The notes under the pieces: model-generated
The model's database searches: none
Told to the model about the DNA's origin: nothing
Seen by the model: the letters and a program-made list of their open reading frames with translations, nothing else
Program-made: the position numbers and the translations under genes
Part shown: positions 42,399-51,829 of the stretch, one piece after another
Position numbering within the stretch: position 1 is the first letter of the stretch
Layout of the letters: each line of letters opens with the position of its first letter
Source: UMGS1933 sp045593405
Lineage (GTDB): Bacteria > Bacillota > Clostridia > TANB77 > CAG-508
DNA length: 64,000 nt
Direction: 5' to 3'
Assembly (NCBI GenBank): GCA_045593405.1
Contig: JAZNWN010000003.1
Span: forward strand, 62,001 to 126,000

Positions 42399-42585
42399 AA
42401 AGTGTGTTTTGTATTTTAAATTTGGTATTTTGAAAAGATTCATATAAAATACCAAACACCAAATACCAAATACAAAAGATAGAGAGTAATAAAATGATTT
42501 TTAAAAATTATAAATTGTTTAATAATGAATAAAAAACATAAAAAACACAAAAGATAAAAACAAAACTAAAGGAGATGGTAGACAG

Positions 42586-42750
42586 ATGATAAAGCAAATA
42601 GCGTGGAACACATTTAAAAAAACAGGAGATATAAACACTTTTTTAGAATTAAAACAAGTATCAAATATGGAACAAAATATGATGCAAAATATAAAGGCGG
42701 AAAATTATGAAAATTGTAAAAACGAAAGGAATAATAATTGCAGAACATAA
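42586..42750 (+). CDS. yqzL: YqzL-like small protein
   Basis: 54 residues. The start MIKQIAWNTFKKTGDINTFLELKQ matches the YqzL pattern (W..F..TG.I..YL..K). Position between era and recO is as in Bacillus. AAGGAGATG lies 12 bases upstream. The frame runs on for 44 bases into recO before its stop, longer than usual for the family, so the end may be read-on. Function unknown. Confidence 0.75.
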   Translation: MIKQIAWNTFKKTGDINTFLELKQVSNMEQNMMQNIKAENYENCKNERNNNCRT

Positions 42751-43423
42751 TGTTGGGGACTTTGATAAAATGCTTACAATTTTAACCCCAAATTTAGGAA
42801 AAATAGAATGCTTAGCAAAAGGCTCTAGAAAACCAAAGAGCCTTCTTCTAGCTGGAAGTCAGCTTTTATGCTTTGGAGAATATATGCTTTATAAAGGCTC
42901 AGATAATTACAGCATGAATTCATGTGAGATAATAGAACTTTTTTACAAAATTCGTATTGATTTAGACAAATTAAAATATGCAGCATACATAACAAAAATT
43001 ATAAATGATGTAACAACAGAAAATCAGAACAATTATAGAATTTTACAATTATATTTAAATACTTTATATGTAATTGCTGAAACAGATAAGGCTTTAAATT
43101 TAATTACAAGTATTTTTAGAATTAGATTAATGTCTATAATTGGATTTAGACCACAAATAGAAGAATGTTCTATTTGTAAAACAAAAGAAAAATTAGAATA
43201 CTTTAGTATAAGAGAATCAGGTTTTAAATGTGGCACATGTGCAAAACAAGATGGTGGAGCAATAGAAATAAGTGAAACTACTAAAGATGCAATAAGATAT
43301 ATAGTTTTATCAGATGCTAAAAAGATATATTCCTTCACAGTGCCCGAGACAACACAAAAAGAATTGGAAATAATATCAAAACTATATGTGACAGAAAATT
43401 TAGAAAAAGAGTATAAAATGTAA
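42707..43423 (+). CDS. recO: DNA repair protein RecO
   Basis: A recombination mediator that loads RecA with RecF/RecR. 238 residues. The N-terminal OB fold starts KTKGIIIAEHNVGDFDKMLTILTPNLGKIECLAKGSRKPKS, followed by a helical domain and a zinc finger (EECSICKTKE...GFKCGTCAKQDGG). AAAGGCGGA precedes the ATG. The last gene of this run; a promoter for hpf follows at once. Confidence 0.95.
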   Translation: MKIVKTKGIIIAEHNVGDFDKMLTILTPNLGKIECLAKGSRKPKSLLLAGSQLLCFGEYMLYKGSDNYSMNSCEIIELFYKIRIDLDKLKYAAYITKIINDVTTENQNNYRILQLYLNTLYVIAETDKALNLITSIFRIRLMSIIGFRPQIEECSICKTKEKLEYFSIRESGFKCGTCAKQDGGAIEISETTKDAIRYIVLSDAKKIYSFTVPETTQKELEIISKLYVTENLEKEYKM

Positions 43424-43430
43424 AAAACAT

Positions 43431-43459
43431 TTGCAAATTTAAATATGTTAATATATAAT
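43431..43459 (+). promoter_or_regulatory. SigA-type promoter of hpf
   Basis: TTGCAA, 17 bases, TATAAT, 33 bases before the hpf start codon. Confidence 0.85.
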
Positions 43460-43491
43460 ACTGTTATCTTAAATGAGAAAGGAAGATTATT

Positions 43492-44019
43492 ATGAATATA
43501 ACAATATCAGGAAAAGATTTAAAAGCAACAGAGGCAATTAAAGATTATGCTGAAGAAAAGTTTGCAAGATTAGAAAAATATTTTGGAGAAGATTTTGATG
43601 TAACTCTTACAATTAGAACAGAAAGAGAAGAACAAATAGCAGAAGTATCAGTAAAAGCAAAATCTGATACATATAGAGCAGTTACAGCTCACAAAGACTT
43701 ATATGCATCAATAGATAAAGATGTAGACATTGTAGAAGGACAAATAAGAAAAACAAAAACAAGAAGAGAGAAAGCGAATAAAGAAGATTCAATAAAAAAC
43801 TTAAGCGTTGATGTAGCAGTGCCAGAAGTTGAAAACGAAATAATAAAAACAATATATTATGATATAAAACCAATGACACCAGAAGATGCTGTATTAAAAT
43901 TACAAGAAAAACCAGCAGATAGATTTATAACATTTGTAAATTCAGAAACAAATAGAGTAAATGTATTATTTAAAATGAAAGATAATAAAAACTATGGTTT
44001 AGTAGAACCAGAGGCGTAA
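43492..44019 (+). CDS. hpf: Ribosome hibernation promoting factor, long form
   Basis: Pairs 70S ribosomes into inactive 100S dimers in stationary phase. 175 residues. The N-terminal HPF/YfiA domain (MNITISGKDLKATEAIKDYAEEKFARLEKYFGEDFDVTLTI) and the C-terminal dimerisation domain (KPMTPEDAVLKLQEKPADRFITFVNSETNRVNVLFKMKDNKNYGLVEP) are joined by a charged linker. AGAAAGGAAG precedes the ATG. It has its own promoter. Confidence 0.96.
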   Translation: MNITISGKDLKATEAIKDYAEEKFARLEKYFGEDFDVTLTIRTEREEQIAEVSVKAKSDTYRAVTAHKDLYASIDKDVDIVEGQIRKTKTRREKANKEDSIKNLSVDVAVPEVENEIIKTIYYDIKPMTPEDAVLKLQEKPADRFITFVNSETNRVNVLFKMKDNKNYGLVEPEA

Positions 44020-44021
44020 AA

Positions 44022-44047
44022 TGTAGGGGTTGGTCGTGACCGACCCT
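44022..44047. repeat. TGTAGGGG palindrome, copy 9 (short form)
   Basis: TGTAGGGGTTGGTCGTGACCGACCC, directly after the hpf stop; the GGTC/GACC stem may end the hpf transcript. Confidence 0.75.
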
Positions 44048-44074
44048 TTATTTTAATTATTACATAATAAAGAA

Positions 44075-44100
44075 AAGGGCAAGTTCAGAACTTGCCCTTA
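44075..44100 (-). terminator. Terminator of the SASP gene
   Basis: AAGGGCAAGTT / AACTTGCCCTT with a CTG loop; on the minus strand TTTTCTTT follows. Confidence 0.85.
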
Positions 44101-44183
44101 CTTATGTAAAAGCAAATCCTAAAATTACCCTAAATTAAGATAAACAAAATTATTTATTTATCATAAAAATAGTTAAACTAAAA

Positions 44184-44390
44184 CTATTTTCCTATCATGC
44201 TGTTTTCAGCTCTTTGGATTAATTTCTTAACCATGTTACCACCAATTTTACCAGCGTCTCTTGAAGATATATCACCATTATATCCATTTTTTAAGTTAAC
44301 ACCAACTTCGCTAGCAACTTCATATTTGAATTTGTTTAATGATTCTTTGGCTTCTGGTACTAATGTTCTATTAGAATTTGAGTTTGCCAT
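44184..44390 (-). CDS. Alpha/beta-type small acid-soluble spore protein
   Basis: 68 residues. Coats spore DNA and directs UV damage to the spore photoproduct that SplB repairs. The family motifs are present: LNKFKYEVASEVGV (with the GPR protease cleavage region) and GYNGDISSRDAGKIGGNMVKKLI. The ATG at 44390 with AGGAGGTG upstream is chosen over an in-frame GTG three codons earlier. Finding it with SplB in one window supports a working spore DNA protection system. Confidence 0.96.
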   Translation of the reverse strand: MANSNSNRTLVPEAKESLNKFKYEVASEVGVNLKNGYNGDISSRDAGKIGGNMVKKLIQRAENSMIGK

Positions 44391-44622
44391 TAATTTCACC
44401 TCCTAGGATAGATAAATTAGAATTAAAAAAGCTTATCAAAGCTTTTCAATATTAGAATGTTCAAAAACAAAAAAAATAAACTAGAAATTTTTGTAAAAAT
44501 CAAATATTACAAAAATATTACAAAAACATTAAAAAAACATTACAAGTGCTAAAAATATTGTTTTTTACCGGACTTTGTTGTAAAATAAAATTATTAAACT
44601 ATGTATAAATGGGGGAATAATT

Positions 44623-45492
44623 ATGTCATCAAATCCAATACAAAGAAAAACAAGAAATGCATTTCTTTCTGGAATGTTAATTATGCTTTTAGTAGCAGTT
44701 GCAATATTTGCAATACTATATTTTACAATTTTTACAGGTACAACTGGAACAAGTGGTACGGGAAAAGGTGAGGCTGTATATGTATATAGGTTGATAGCAG
44801 ATGTTAAATCAGGAGAAAAAATAGAAGCCAATAAATTAGAAAGAGTAAAATTATATTCAAACGAGACACCTTCTGATTATGCGAGAGATGATGTGACTTT
44901 ATATAAAAGTAAAGTAGATTTGAAAAAAGGAACAATTTTAAGTAGCAGTTTATTATATAAAAATGAAAAAGTTTCAAATTCTACAAGATTAATAGAATAT
45001 AACATGTTAACACTTCCATCAACTTTAAGTATTGGTGACTATGTTGACGTAAGGTTTACTATGCCAAGTGGACAAAATTATATAGTGTTATCTAAAAAAC
45101 AAATAATGAATTTACGAGATACTACAGTTACACTATATTTAACTGAAGATGAAATTTTAATGATGAGTTCCGCAATAATTGAATCATATGTTATGAGAGC
45201 ATCAAATCTTCAAGTAGTTCAATATGTTGAAGCAGGATTACAAGAGTCATCAACACCAACATATTCTGTAAATTCAGATGTGTACCAGTTAATAATGAGC
45301 AATTCTCAAAAAGGAATAAATATAGAAGATTATGGAAAAATAAATGATAGTTATAATGCAAGTTTAAGAACTATAATTGAACAAGAATTAGGACAATATT
45401 CAGGATCTGAATTGACTAATATAGAAGAAGGAATTATACAAGAAAAAGAAACTTCAATGGAATTATACTTATCTGGATTAGCAGGATACTAA
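44623..45492 (+). CDS. CpaB-like SAF-domain protein of the Tad-like pilus
   Basis: 289 residues. One membrane segment (about 14-38) and a SAF domain (about 50-120: VYRLIADVKSGEKIEANKLERVKLYSN...LKKGTILSSSLLY), as in CpaB/RcpC proteins that stabilise the outer parts of Tad pili. The C-terminal half has no known motif. It heads a gene run of about 15 kb on one strand. Spacing to the next gene is 13 bases. Gene symbol withheld because the machine is divergent. Confidence 0.8.
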   Translation: MSSNPIQRKTRNAFLSGMLIMLLVAVAIFAILYFTIFTGTTGTSGTGKGEAVYVYRLIADVKSGEKIEANKLERVKLYSNETPSDYARDDVTLYKSKVDLKKGTILSSSLLYKNEKVSNSTRLIEYNMLTLPSTLSIGDYVDVRFTMPSGQNYIVLSKKQIMNLRDTTVTLYLTEDEILMMSSAIIESYVMRASNLQVVQYVEAGLQESSTPTYSVNSDVYQLIMSNSQKGINIEDYGKINDSYNASLRTIIEQELGQYSGSELTNIEEGIIQEKETSMELYLSGLAGY

Positions 45493-45505
45493 AGGAGGAA
45501 ATATT

Positions 45506-46189
45506 TTGAAAAAAATAGGATTTATAGGAGCATATGATAAAATAGATTTAATGCTTTATGTAGCTAAAGTTATAGCAGAGATGAACAAAAAAGTTTTAGT
45601 AATAGATACAACTATAATTCAGAAAGCTAGATACATAGTGCCTTGTATTGCTCCTAGTAAGTGCTATATAACAGAATATGAGAAAATTGATGTAGCAGTA
45701 GGATTTAACACATTAGATGAAATTGAAAAATATCTAAGTGTTGAAGAGTTGCAATATGATGTGGTACTAATTGATATTGATGATAATGAAAGATTTAAAG
45801 AATTTGATATGGCAAAAGCCAACAAAAATTATTTTGTTACAGGATTTGATAGTTATTCTTTAAAAAAAGGATTAGAAGTAATCGGAAAAATGGATGATAA
45901 ATTACTTATGAAGAAGGTTTTATTTTCACAAGAAATGCTTGAGGAAGAAGATGACTATTTAAATTTCTTATCATTCTATTATGCAGTTAGATGGGAAGAT
46001 AAAAAAATATATTTTCCATATGAAATTGGAGATAGTACCGCAATAATTGAAAATCAAAGAACTGCAAGAATTAGATTTAAAAATTTAAGTGATGCATATA
46101 AAGAAGGGCTATGTGAGATTGTTCAAGACATAATGCCTAATGAAAAAAGTGGTGAAATAAAAAAAATAATATTCAAAAGAGGAGAATAA
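45506..46189 (+). CDS. Degenerate MinD/TadZ-like protein (first of two)
   Basis: 227 residues. The Rossmann-type start KKIGFIGAYDKIDLMLYVAKVIAEMNKKVLVIDTT has the fold pattern of the ParA/MinD family, but the P-loop KGGVGKT is missing, so ATP binding is unlikely. VVLIDIDDNERF occupies the switch II position. TadZ/CpaE proteins that place Tad pili at the cell pole are similar pseudo-ATPases. TTG start with AAAGGAGGAA. It is adjacent to a second protein of the same type. Confidence 0.7.
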   Translation: MKKIGFIGAYDKIDLMLYVAKVIAEMNKKVLVIDTTIIQKARYIVPCIAPSKCYITEYEKIDVAVGFNTLDEIEKYLSVEELQYDVVLIDIDDNERFKEFDMAKANKNYFVTGFDSYSLKKGLEVIGKMDDKLLMKKVLFSQEMLEEEDDYLNFLSFYYAVRWEDKKIYFPYEIGDSTAIIENQRTARIRFKNLSDAYKEGLCEIVQDIMPNEKSGEIKKIIFKRGE

Positions 46190-46190
46190 A

Positions 46191-47012
46191 ATGGCAATAA
46201 TAACATTTTGGAACAATGGTAAAGTGGAAACAAATCAAAGTATGACAATTGCTGCAGTAGCTACAACACTTGCTATAAATTATAACTATAAAATTTTAAT
46301 AGTTAATACTAAATATAATGATGTATCACTTGAACGTGCTTTTGAATCTAAGAATAATATAAATAGTTTTTTCTCAAAAGGAAAAATGGATTTAGATACA
46401 GGATTAAGTGGAGTTGTAAAAGCAATTGTAAGTAATAAGACATCTCCCGAGATAATTACAAATTATACTAAAATAATATTAAAAAATTTAGAATTATTAA
46501 CAGAAAATAAAGCAAGTAAAGAAGAATTTGAAAGATATATACAATATATAAAAGATATAATAAAATTAGCTAATAAATACTATGATATTGTTTTGGTTGA
46601 TTTGGAAGGCGATATAGAAAATCAACAAGTAAAACAAATATTAAGTTTATCAACAATAAAGGTTATAACAATGGTACAGAATTTAAATGTTATAGATGAC
46701 TTTATAGGAGAAAAAGCCAAAAACCCAATCTTGCAAGAGGAAAATAAAATAGTTTCTATAGGAAAATATGATGCAAAATCGAAATATACAGAAAGAAATA
46801 TTTCAAAATATATAAAAGAAAAGAAAGTATTTGGAATTCCATATAATACAATGTTTAGTATGGATGCCCCAGAAGGAAAAGTTGCAGATTATATTATAAG
46901 ATTTAAAAGAGTGAATTCATCGCATATAAATGCAAATTTTATAAATGCACTAAATAAAGAAACAGAGGAAATAATCGAGATGATAAAGGAAACATCAAGA
47001 AAAATATATTAA
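46191..47012 (+). CDS. Degenerate MinD/TadZ-like protein (second of two)
   Basis: 273 residues. AIITFWNNGKVETNQSMTIAAVATTLAINYNYKILIVNTKYND keeps the strand-loop-helix of a MinD P-loop; here GKVETNQS replaces GKGGVGKT. DIVLVDLEGDIENQQVKQIL corresponds to the switch II/Walker B area. Starts two bases after the previous stop (AGAGGAG inside it). Probably pairs with the first protein to position the pilus ATPase; this is inference from gene order. Confidence 0.7.
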   Translation: MAIITFWNNGKVETNQSMTIAAVATTLAINYNYKILIVNTKYNDVSLERAFESKNNINSFFSKGKMDLDTGLSGVVKAIVSNKTSPEIITNYTKIILKNLELLTENKASKEEFERYIQYIKDIIKLANKYYDIVLVDLEGDIENQQVKQILSLSTIKVITMVQNLNVIDDFIGEKAKNPILQEENKIVSIGKYDAKSKYTERNISKYIKEKKVFGIPYNTMFSMDAPEGKVADYIIRFKRVNSSHINANFINALNKETEEIIEMIKETSRKIY

Positions 47013-47025
47013 AGGAGATTCTTAA

Positions 47026-48981
47026 ATGATTAATGGTATAATAAATGTATGTTTAATGCTATTGGTAGTTATAATTGTAATGATTATTGTAAAATACAGT
47101 CTTGATAAAAAGAAACAGAATGTTGAAGAAGAGCATGTTAAGGATGATAAAACATATACAATAGATGCCATGATAGCTTTTGTAAAACAAAGACTTGATG
47201 AAATAACAAAAGTAAATTTATATGATATAGGGCTATCAGAAGAAGAATTAAAAAGAAGAAAAGCAAAAAAATATGAACTTAGAAAAGCATTAAAAGGGTG
47301 TACATATGGAGATGTAAATGATAAAAAATATGTTAAAGAATTAATATATGATTTATTATATAAAGAATATGGTGTAAATGAAATAAATATTTCAAAAGCA
47401 ATTCCATTTGACACACCATCACTTTTAACATCACAAGATAAATTTGATATTATTATATTTATGTATAAAAAAGACTTTGGTTATGAAGCTTTAACTCAAA
47501 TGATAAAAAAATATAATTTGGCAGTATTAAAATATATAGATGGAGAAACAAAGCCATCATATGTAATAACAGCAGATGAAATAAATAACATATATAATGA
47601 AGAAAAATTTGATTTAATGTTTTCGGACAAGTTAAATGTAGTAGTTCAAAGGATTTATCAACATTATAAAGGATATAGTAGCATTGATGAAATAAGAGAT
47701 ATGAATATAGATGGAGTATCTGGTGGTGTATCTGGTTTGCCAGAGAGCTTTTTAAGTCAAGTTGCTCAAACAGATAGTGATTATTTAGGACAAATAACTG
47801 AGCATAAAGTGCCTAGAGCTTGTGACAGTATATGGATATTTTTCCAAGGTAAATCAATAAGACTTGCATTCCTTTCATTTGGAAAAGAAAGTGAATTAAA
47901 AAGAGTTTGCCAAAACATATATAAATACAATAATCCAGGACAATTATCTGATTCTAATGGATTTAAAATAAACGAAATGAAAGACGGTTCACGTGTTGTT
48001 GTTGTAAGACCTTCAATGTCAGAAACATGGGCATTTTTCGTAAGAAAGTTTGACGTAAAAAGAGCAACATTAGAGCAATTAATAACAGTACCAGGAAAAG
48101 AAGATGCAATAGACCTATTAAAATTCTTAGTAAAAGGTGCACGAGTTATTGCCTTAACTGGTGAGCAAGGTTGTGGTAAAACAACAATGCTTATGGGTAT
48201 GATAGAGAACATATATGAAACAATGAACATAAGAGTTCAAGAAACTGCATTTGAGTTACATTTAAGAAAAATTTATCCTACAAGAAACATATTATCATTT
48301 AGAGAAACTGATACAGTTTCAGGTCAAATGGGATTAGACGTTCAAAAGAAAACAGATGGTAGTGTTAACATTATAGGTGAGGTTGCAACTGACCCTGTTG
48401 CATCTTGGATGATTCAAGCAGCACAAGTTGCTTCTAAATTTACATTATTTACTCACCATGCTAAAACATTTCCAAATTTAATAACAGCTCTTAGAAACTC
48501 AATGCTTAGAACAGGTGTATTTACAGATGAAAAAACAGCAGAAGAACAAGTTGTTCAAGTTTTAAACTTTGATATACATTTAGTAAAAGACTTTAGAGGA
48601 AGAAGATACATAGAAAGAGTAACAGAATGTGTGCCTATTGAACAAAAAAATGAGTATGTTTTTGAACACTCACCAAATGAAAAAATGGAAGAAAAATTTG
48701 ATAGATTTATTGATAATACAACAAAATATTTTACAAAAGTAACAAACAAAGAGTTGTATAAATATGTAAATATAATGGAGTACCATAATGACGAATATGT
48801 TATCACAAATAAAATCTCTGATGCAAACATAAGAGAGATGAAAAACAATATGAGCGAAGATGATGTAGAAGATTTTGACAGATTTATTGAAAGAAATTGG
48901 GGGAAAGAACAAAAAGAAACAGTACTTGTTGGGGCATCATCAGAAACTAAAAAAAGAGGCAGAAAACCAAAAATGAATTAA
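47026..48981 (+). CDS. TadA/CpaF-like secretion ATPase with N-terminal membrane anchor
   Basis: 651 residues, larger than typical CpaF (about 450). A membrane segment occupies residues 4-24 (IINVCLMLLVVIIVMIIVKYS), which is unusual for this ATPase family. The ATPase core shows Walker A in LTGEQGCGKTTMLM (about residue 378), an Asp-box-like stretch, Walker B in VNIIGEVATDPVASW and the His box FTLFTHHAKTF. The C-terminal ~120 residues end in a basic tail (KKRGRKPKMN). It powers pilin assembly. AAAGGAGAT precedes the ATG. Confidence 0.88.
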   Translation: MINGIINVCLMLLVVIIVMIIVKYSLDKKKQNVEEEHVKDDKTYTIDAMIAFVKQRLDEITKVNLYDIGLSEEELKRRKAKKYELRKALKGCTYGDVNDKKYVKELIYDLLYKEYGVNEINISKAIPFDTPSLLTSQDKFDIIIFMYKKDFGYEALTQMIKKYNLAVLKYIDGETKPSYVITADEINNIYNEEKFDLMFSDKLNVVVQRIYQHYKGYSSIDEIRDMNIDGVSGGVSGLPESFLSQVAQTDSDYLGQITEHKVPRACDSIWIFFQGKSIRLAFLSFGKESELKRVCQNIYKYNNPGQLSDSNGFKINEMKDGSRVVVVRPSMSETWAFFVRKFDVKRATLEQLITVPGKEDAIDLLKFLVKGARVIALTGEQGCGKTTMLMGMIENIYETMNIRVQETAFELHLRKIYPTRNILSFRETDTVSGQMGLDVQKKTDGSVNIIGEVATDPVASWMIQAAQVASKFTLFTHHAKTFPNLITALRNSMLRTGVFTDEKTAEEQVVQVLNFDIHLVKDFRGRRYIERVTECVPIEQKNEYVFEHSPNEKMEEKFDRFIDNTTKYFTKVTNKELYKYVNIMEYHNDEYVITNKISDANIREMKNNMSEDDVEDFDRFIERNWGKEQKETVLVGASSETKKRGRKPKMN

Positions 48982-49040
48982 TAATTGTGTTTAGTGTTTG
49001 GTTTTTGGAATTTTGTATATATAAATTTTAGTGTGAGCCA

Positions 49041-49070
49041 TGTAGGGGCGACCATTGGTCGTCCGCTCTT
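49041..49070. repeat. TGTAGGGG palindrome, copy 10
   Basis: TGTAGGGGCGACCATTGGTCGTCC with the inner GACCATTGGTC hairpin, flanked by AT-rich AAAACACAAAA direct repeats. It lies inside the pilus gene run. Confidence 0.75.
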
Positions 49071-49137
49071 CGTAGGTTAATCTAAAAACAAAACACAAAA
49101 AACAAAAAACAAAACACAAGTAAAAGAGGTGAAATAA

Positions 49138-51210
49138 GTGTCAGACCAAATACTATACTATATAATTGGAATTGCTGGAGGAGCATTTATACTAATATTA
49201 ATTGCATATCTTGTACTACAAAAACAGCTAAATAAAGGTGATATGAAACGTATAAAAGAGCTTAGACAAGGAACTAAAGAAAATTCTTTTTCTGCTGATG
49301 TAATATATCAGAAATTATATTTAATATTTAAAAAAATTCCAATAACAAAAAGATACTTATTAAAAATAAGAAGAAAATTAGAAATCATATATATGCAAGA
49401 CGAATATAAAACAAGAAGGCAAGCAGCAAAAACAATGTCACAAGCATTACTAGTTATAATTCCAATAACACTTATTATAATCTTACTTACAAAAGATGAT
49501 ACATTATTACTTGTAATTTTATTATTGTTCGAAGCTTTTTTAATAGAAACAATAATAACAGGAAAAATAGATAAGTTAGATACAAAATTATTAAAACAGC
49601 AAATAGATTTTTTCGCAGAAATAAGACATGCTTATAATGAATATAACATGGTAGAAGAGGCAATATATGAAATATCCCAAAATGATGAACTAGAGGTTTC
49701 AAGACAAGGAGAAAAAATATATGAAATTTTAATATCAGATGATCCAGAGACAGAACTAGAGAAATATTATGATGTTGCACCAAACAGCTATTTAAAAGAA
49801 TTTGCAGGAATATCATATCTTACTAAAGAATTTGGAGATAGAACTATTGATGGAGCATCTTTGTACTTAAAAAACTTAAATAATATAACTAAGGAAATGC
49901 AATTAGAGATTTTAAAAAGAGACAAATTAGATTATGTATTTCAAAGTTTATCATTTATTTCTTTAGTACCTGTATTGCTTTTAACACCACTAAAAAATTG
50001 GGCTATAAGTAGCTTCTCTTTTACTTCTCAATTTTATAATGGTAAAGGTGGTTTAATTGTTCAAATATTATTATTAATATTAACTTTTGTTTGCTATATC
50101 TTGATAAGGAAAGTAAAAGATACAGGAAGTATAAAAGATGAATATAAAGATCCAAATAGAGTATGGCAAATGAGGCTTTATAAAAAACAATTTATAAAAC
50201 CAATTGTAGATAATTTTATACCAAGCAAAAAAACAAAAGAATATAGAAAAAACGTTAAATTAATGAAAGAAGCAGCTGCAAAGCAAAAAATGGAGACGTT
50301 ATATGTAAATAGAATAATCTTATGTATAATAACGTTTGTAGTTACAATAATGTTTTTTAGTTTAGTACATAATGTTGCTGTAAATTATATATATACAGAG
50401 CCTGTATCAGATTATAATTTGATGGGAGGACTTTCATCAACTAATACAGAAGAAGGAATGAAGAAAAGAGAAATTTATAATCATTTTTTAGATAGATTTA
50501 AGGGAAAAAATATTACTGAGGAAAACCTAAGAGAATATGTTGCCAGATCTGATTATTTTGAAGATGCAACTGATGTTGAAATAGATGAAGCAACAGAACA
50601 TATTTTTAATGAATTAGAAATAATAAATAAGGAAAACTTGCAATGGTTTGAATTATTAATTGCATGTGTAATTGCATGGATGGGATATCAAGCACCTATA
50701 TGGATGTTAGTATTCCAGAAAATTTTAAGAAAATTAGAAATGGAAAATGAAATAATGCAATTCCAAACAATTATAACAATGCTTATGAAAATAGAAAGAG
50801 TAAATGTAGAGATTATTTTGGAATGGCTAGAAAGATATTCTAATATATTTAGAGAACCAATAACTAAATGTGTAAATAACTATGAAGCAGGAGCATGGGA
50901 AGCTTTAGAAGAGTTAAAAAATGACATAGCATTTCCACAATTAATAAGATTAGCAGAAAGTATGCAAGCAGCAGTAGAAAAAATACCTATTGAAAAAGCT
51001 TTTGAAGAGCTTGAAAATGAGAGAGACTATTACCAAGCAAAACGTGAAGAAGCTAATAACAAACTAATATCTAAAAAAGGTTTAATTGGAAAAGCTGTAG
51101 GATTTGCACCAATGATATGTGTATTCTGTGGATACTTAATAGTACCATTAGTGCTAATAGGATTAACTAGCATGACACAAACATTTGCAACAATGTCAAC
51201 AATGTATTAA
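49138..51210 (+). CDS. TadB/TadC-like inner-membrane platform protein
   Basis: 690 residues, about twice a single TadB or TadC, so probably both fused or an expanded form. Membrane segments are near residues 5-27, 97-140, 265-320, 397-418, 508-530 and 655-680. The C-terminal T2SF domain reads FQTIITMLMKIERVNVEIILEWLERYSNIFREPITKCVNNYEAG...LAESMQAAVEKIPIEKAFEEL. The N-terminal copy (KLLKQQIDFFAEIRHAYNEYNMVEEAIYEI) is more diverged. GTG start with AAAGAGGTG upstream. It follows the ATPase, as in other Tad loci. Confidence 0.8.
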   Translation: MSDQILYYIIGIAGGAFILILIAYLVLQKQLNKGDMKRIKELRQGTKENSFSADVIYQKLYLIFKKIPITKRYLLKIRRKLEIIYMQDEYKTRRQAAKTMSQALLVIIPITLIIILLTKDDTLLLVILLLFEAFLIETIITGKIDKLDTKLLKQQIDFFAEIRHAYNEYNMVEEAIYEISQNDELEVSRQGEKIYEILISDDPETELEKYYDVAPNSYLKEFAGISYLTKEFGDRTIDGASLYLKNLNNITKEMQLEILKRDKLDYVFQSLSFISLVPVLLLTPLKNWAISSFSFTSQFYNGKGGLIVQILLLILTFVCYILIRKVKDTGSIKDEYKDPNRVWQMRLYKKQFIKPIVDNFIPSKKTKEYRKNVKLMKEAAAKQKMETLYVNRIILCIITFVVTIMFFSLVHNVAVNYIYTEPVSDYNLMGGLSSTNTEEGMKKREIYNHFLDRFKGKNITEENLREYVARSDYFEDATDVEIDEATEHIFNELEIINKENLQWFELLIACVIAWMGYQAPIWMLVFQKILRKLEMENEIMQFQTIITMLMKIERVNVEIILEWLERYSNIFREPITKCVNNYEAGAWEALEELKNDIAFPQLIRLAESMQAAVEKIPIEKAFEELENERDYYQAKREEANNKLISKKGLIGKAVGFAPMICVFCGYLIVPLVLIGLTSMTQTFATMSTMY

Positions 51211-51247
51211 ATTGGAATTTAGAATTTGGGATTTTGTATTGCAAAAA

Positions 51248-51275
51248 TGTAGGGGTCGACGTCCTCGGCGACCCG
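51248..51275. repeat. TGTAGGGG palindrome, copy 11
   Basis: TGTAGGGGTCGACGTCCTCGGCGACCC; short form. Confidence 0.75.
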
Positions 51276-51303
51276 TTCTTAGAATAAAATTATATAATAA
51301 AAT

Positions 51304-51359
51304 GTAGGGGCAAGGTTCCACCCTTTCCCTCGGGCGGATGTGGAAGTATGCCCCTACAA
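51304..51359. repeat. TGTAGGGG palindrome, copy 12
   Basis: TGTAGGGGCAAGGTTCCACC...GGATGTGGAAGTATGCCCCTACA, a full-length copy 28 bases after copy 11. Confidence 0.85.
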
Positions 51360-51384
51360 AAATAAAAAGGGAGTAGGTTGTTTT

Positions 51385-51792
51385 ATGGAAAATGCATCAA
51401 AAGCTCTGCTAATAGCAGGTGGAGTTTTAATTGCAATAATAATAATTTCAATGTTTATAATGATGTATAATAGAATGGCTAGCATACAAAAAGCACAAGA
51501 AGAGCAAACAAAAATGGAACAATTAGCTGCCTTCAACGCAGAATATGAAGCATATAACAAAAAAGTAATGTATGGAACAGATGTAATAACAGTTATAAAT
51601 AAAGCAATAGAGAATAATAATAGATATTCTGGAAATGAAGATTATATAATAATTGTGAAATTAGATGGTAATGAAATGACAAGTAGTAGCAGTTTAATAG
51701 GAACAGATAAAGAACAAACAATATTTGAATGTTCAAAAATAGAATATAACGATTTGGGAAGAATTTGTAATATTGAAATAAAAACGAGATAA
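51385..51792 (+). CDS. Pilin-like protein 1 (MENASKALLIA leader)
   Basis: 135 residues. MENASKALLIAGGVLIAIIIISMFIMMY is the leader and hydrophobic helix shared with four later genes. The outer part has GTDVITVINKAIENNN and a beta tail ending FECSKIEYNDLGRICNIEIKT, with a Cys pair that could bridge. The first possible start (51340) lies in the repeat and is rejected; GGGAGTAGG stands before the ATG at 51385. No classical prepilin leader with a basic end and Gly-x-x-x-x-Glu is seen. Confidence 0.75.
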   Translation: MENASKALLIAGGVLIAIIIISMFIMMYNRMASIQKAQEEQTKMEQLAAFNAEYEAYNKKVMYGTDVITVINKAIENNNRYSGNEDYIIIVKLDGNEMTSSSSLIGTDKEQTIFECSKIEYNDLGRICNIEIKTR

Positions 51793-51829
51793 TAATATTT
51801 GGATTCTTTTTAAAGTAGGAGAGAAAAAT

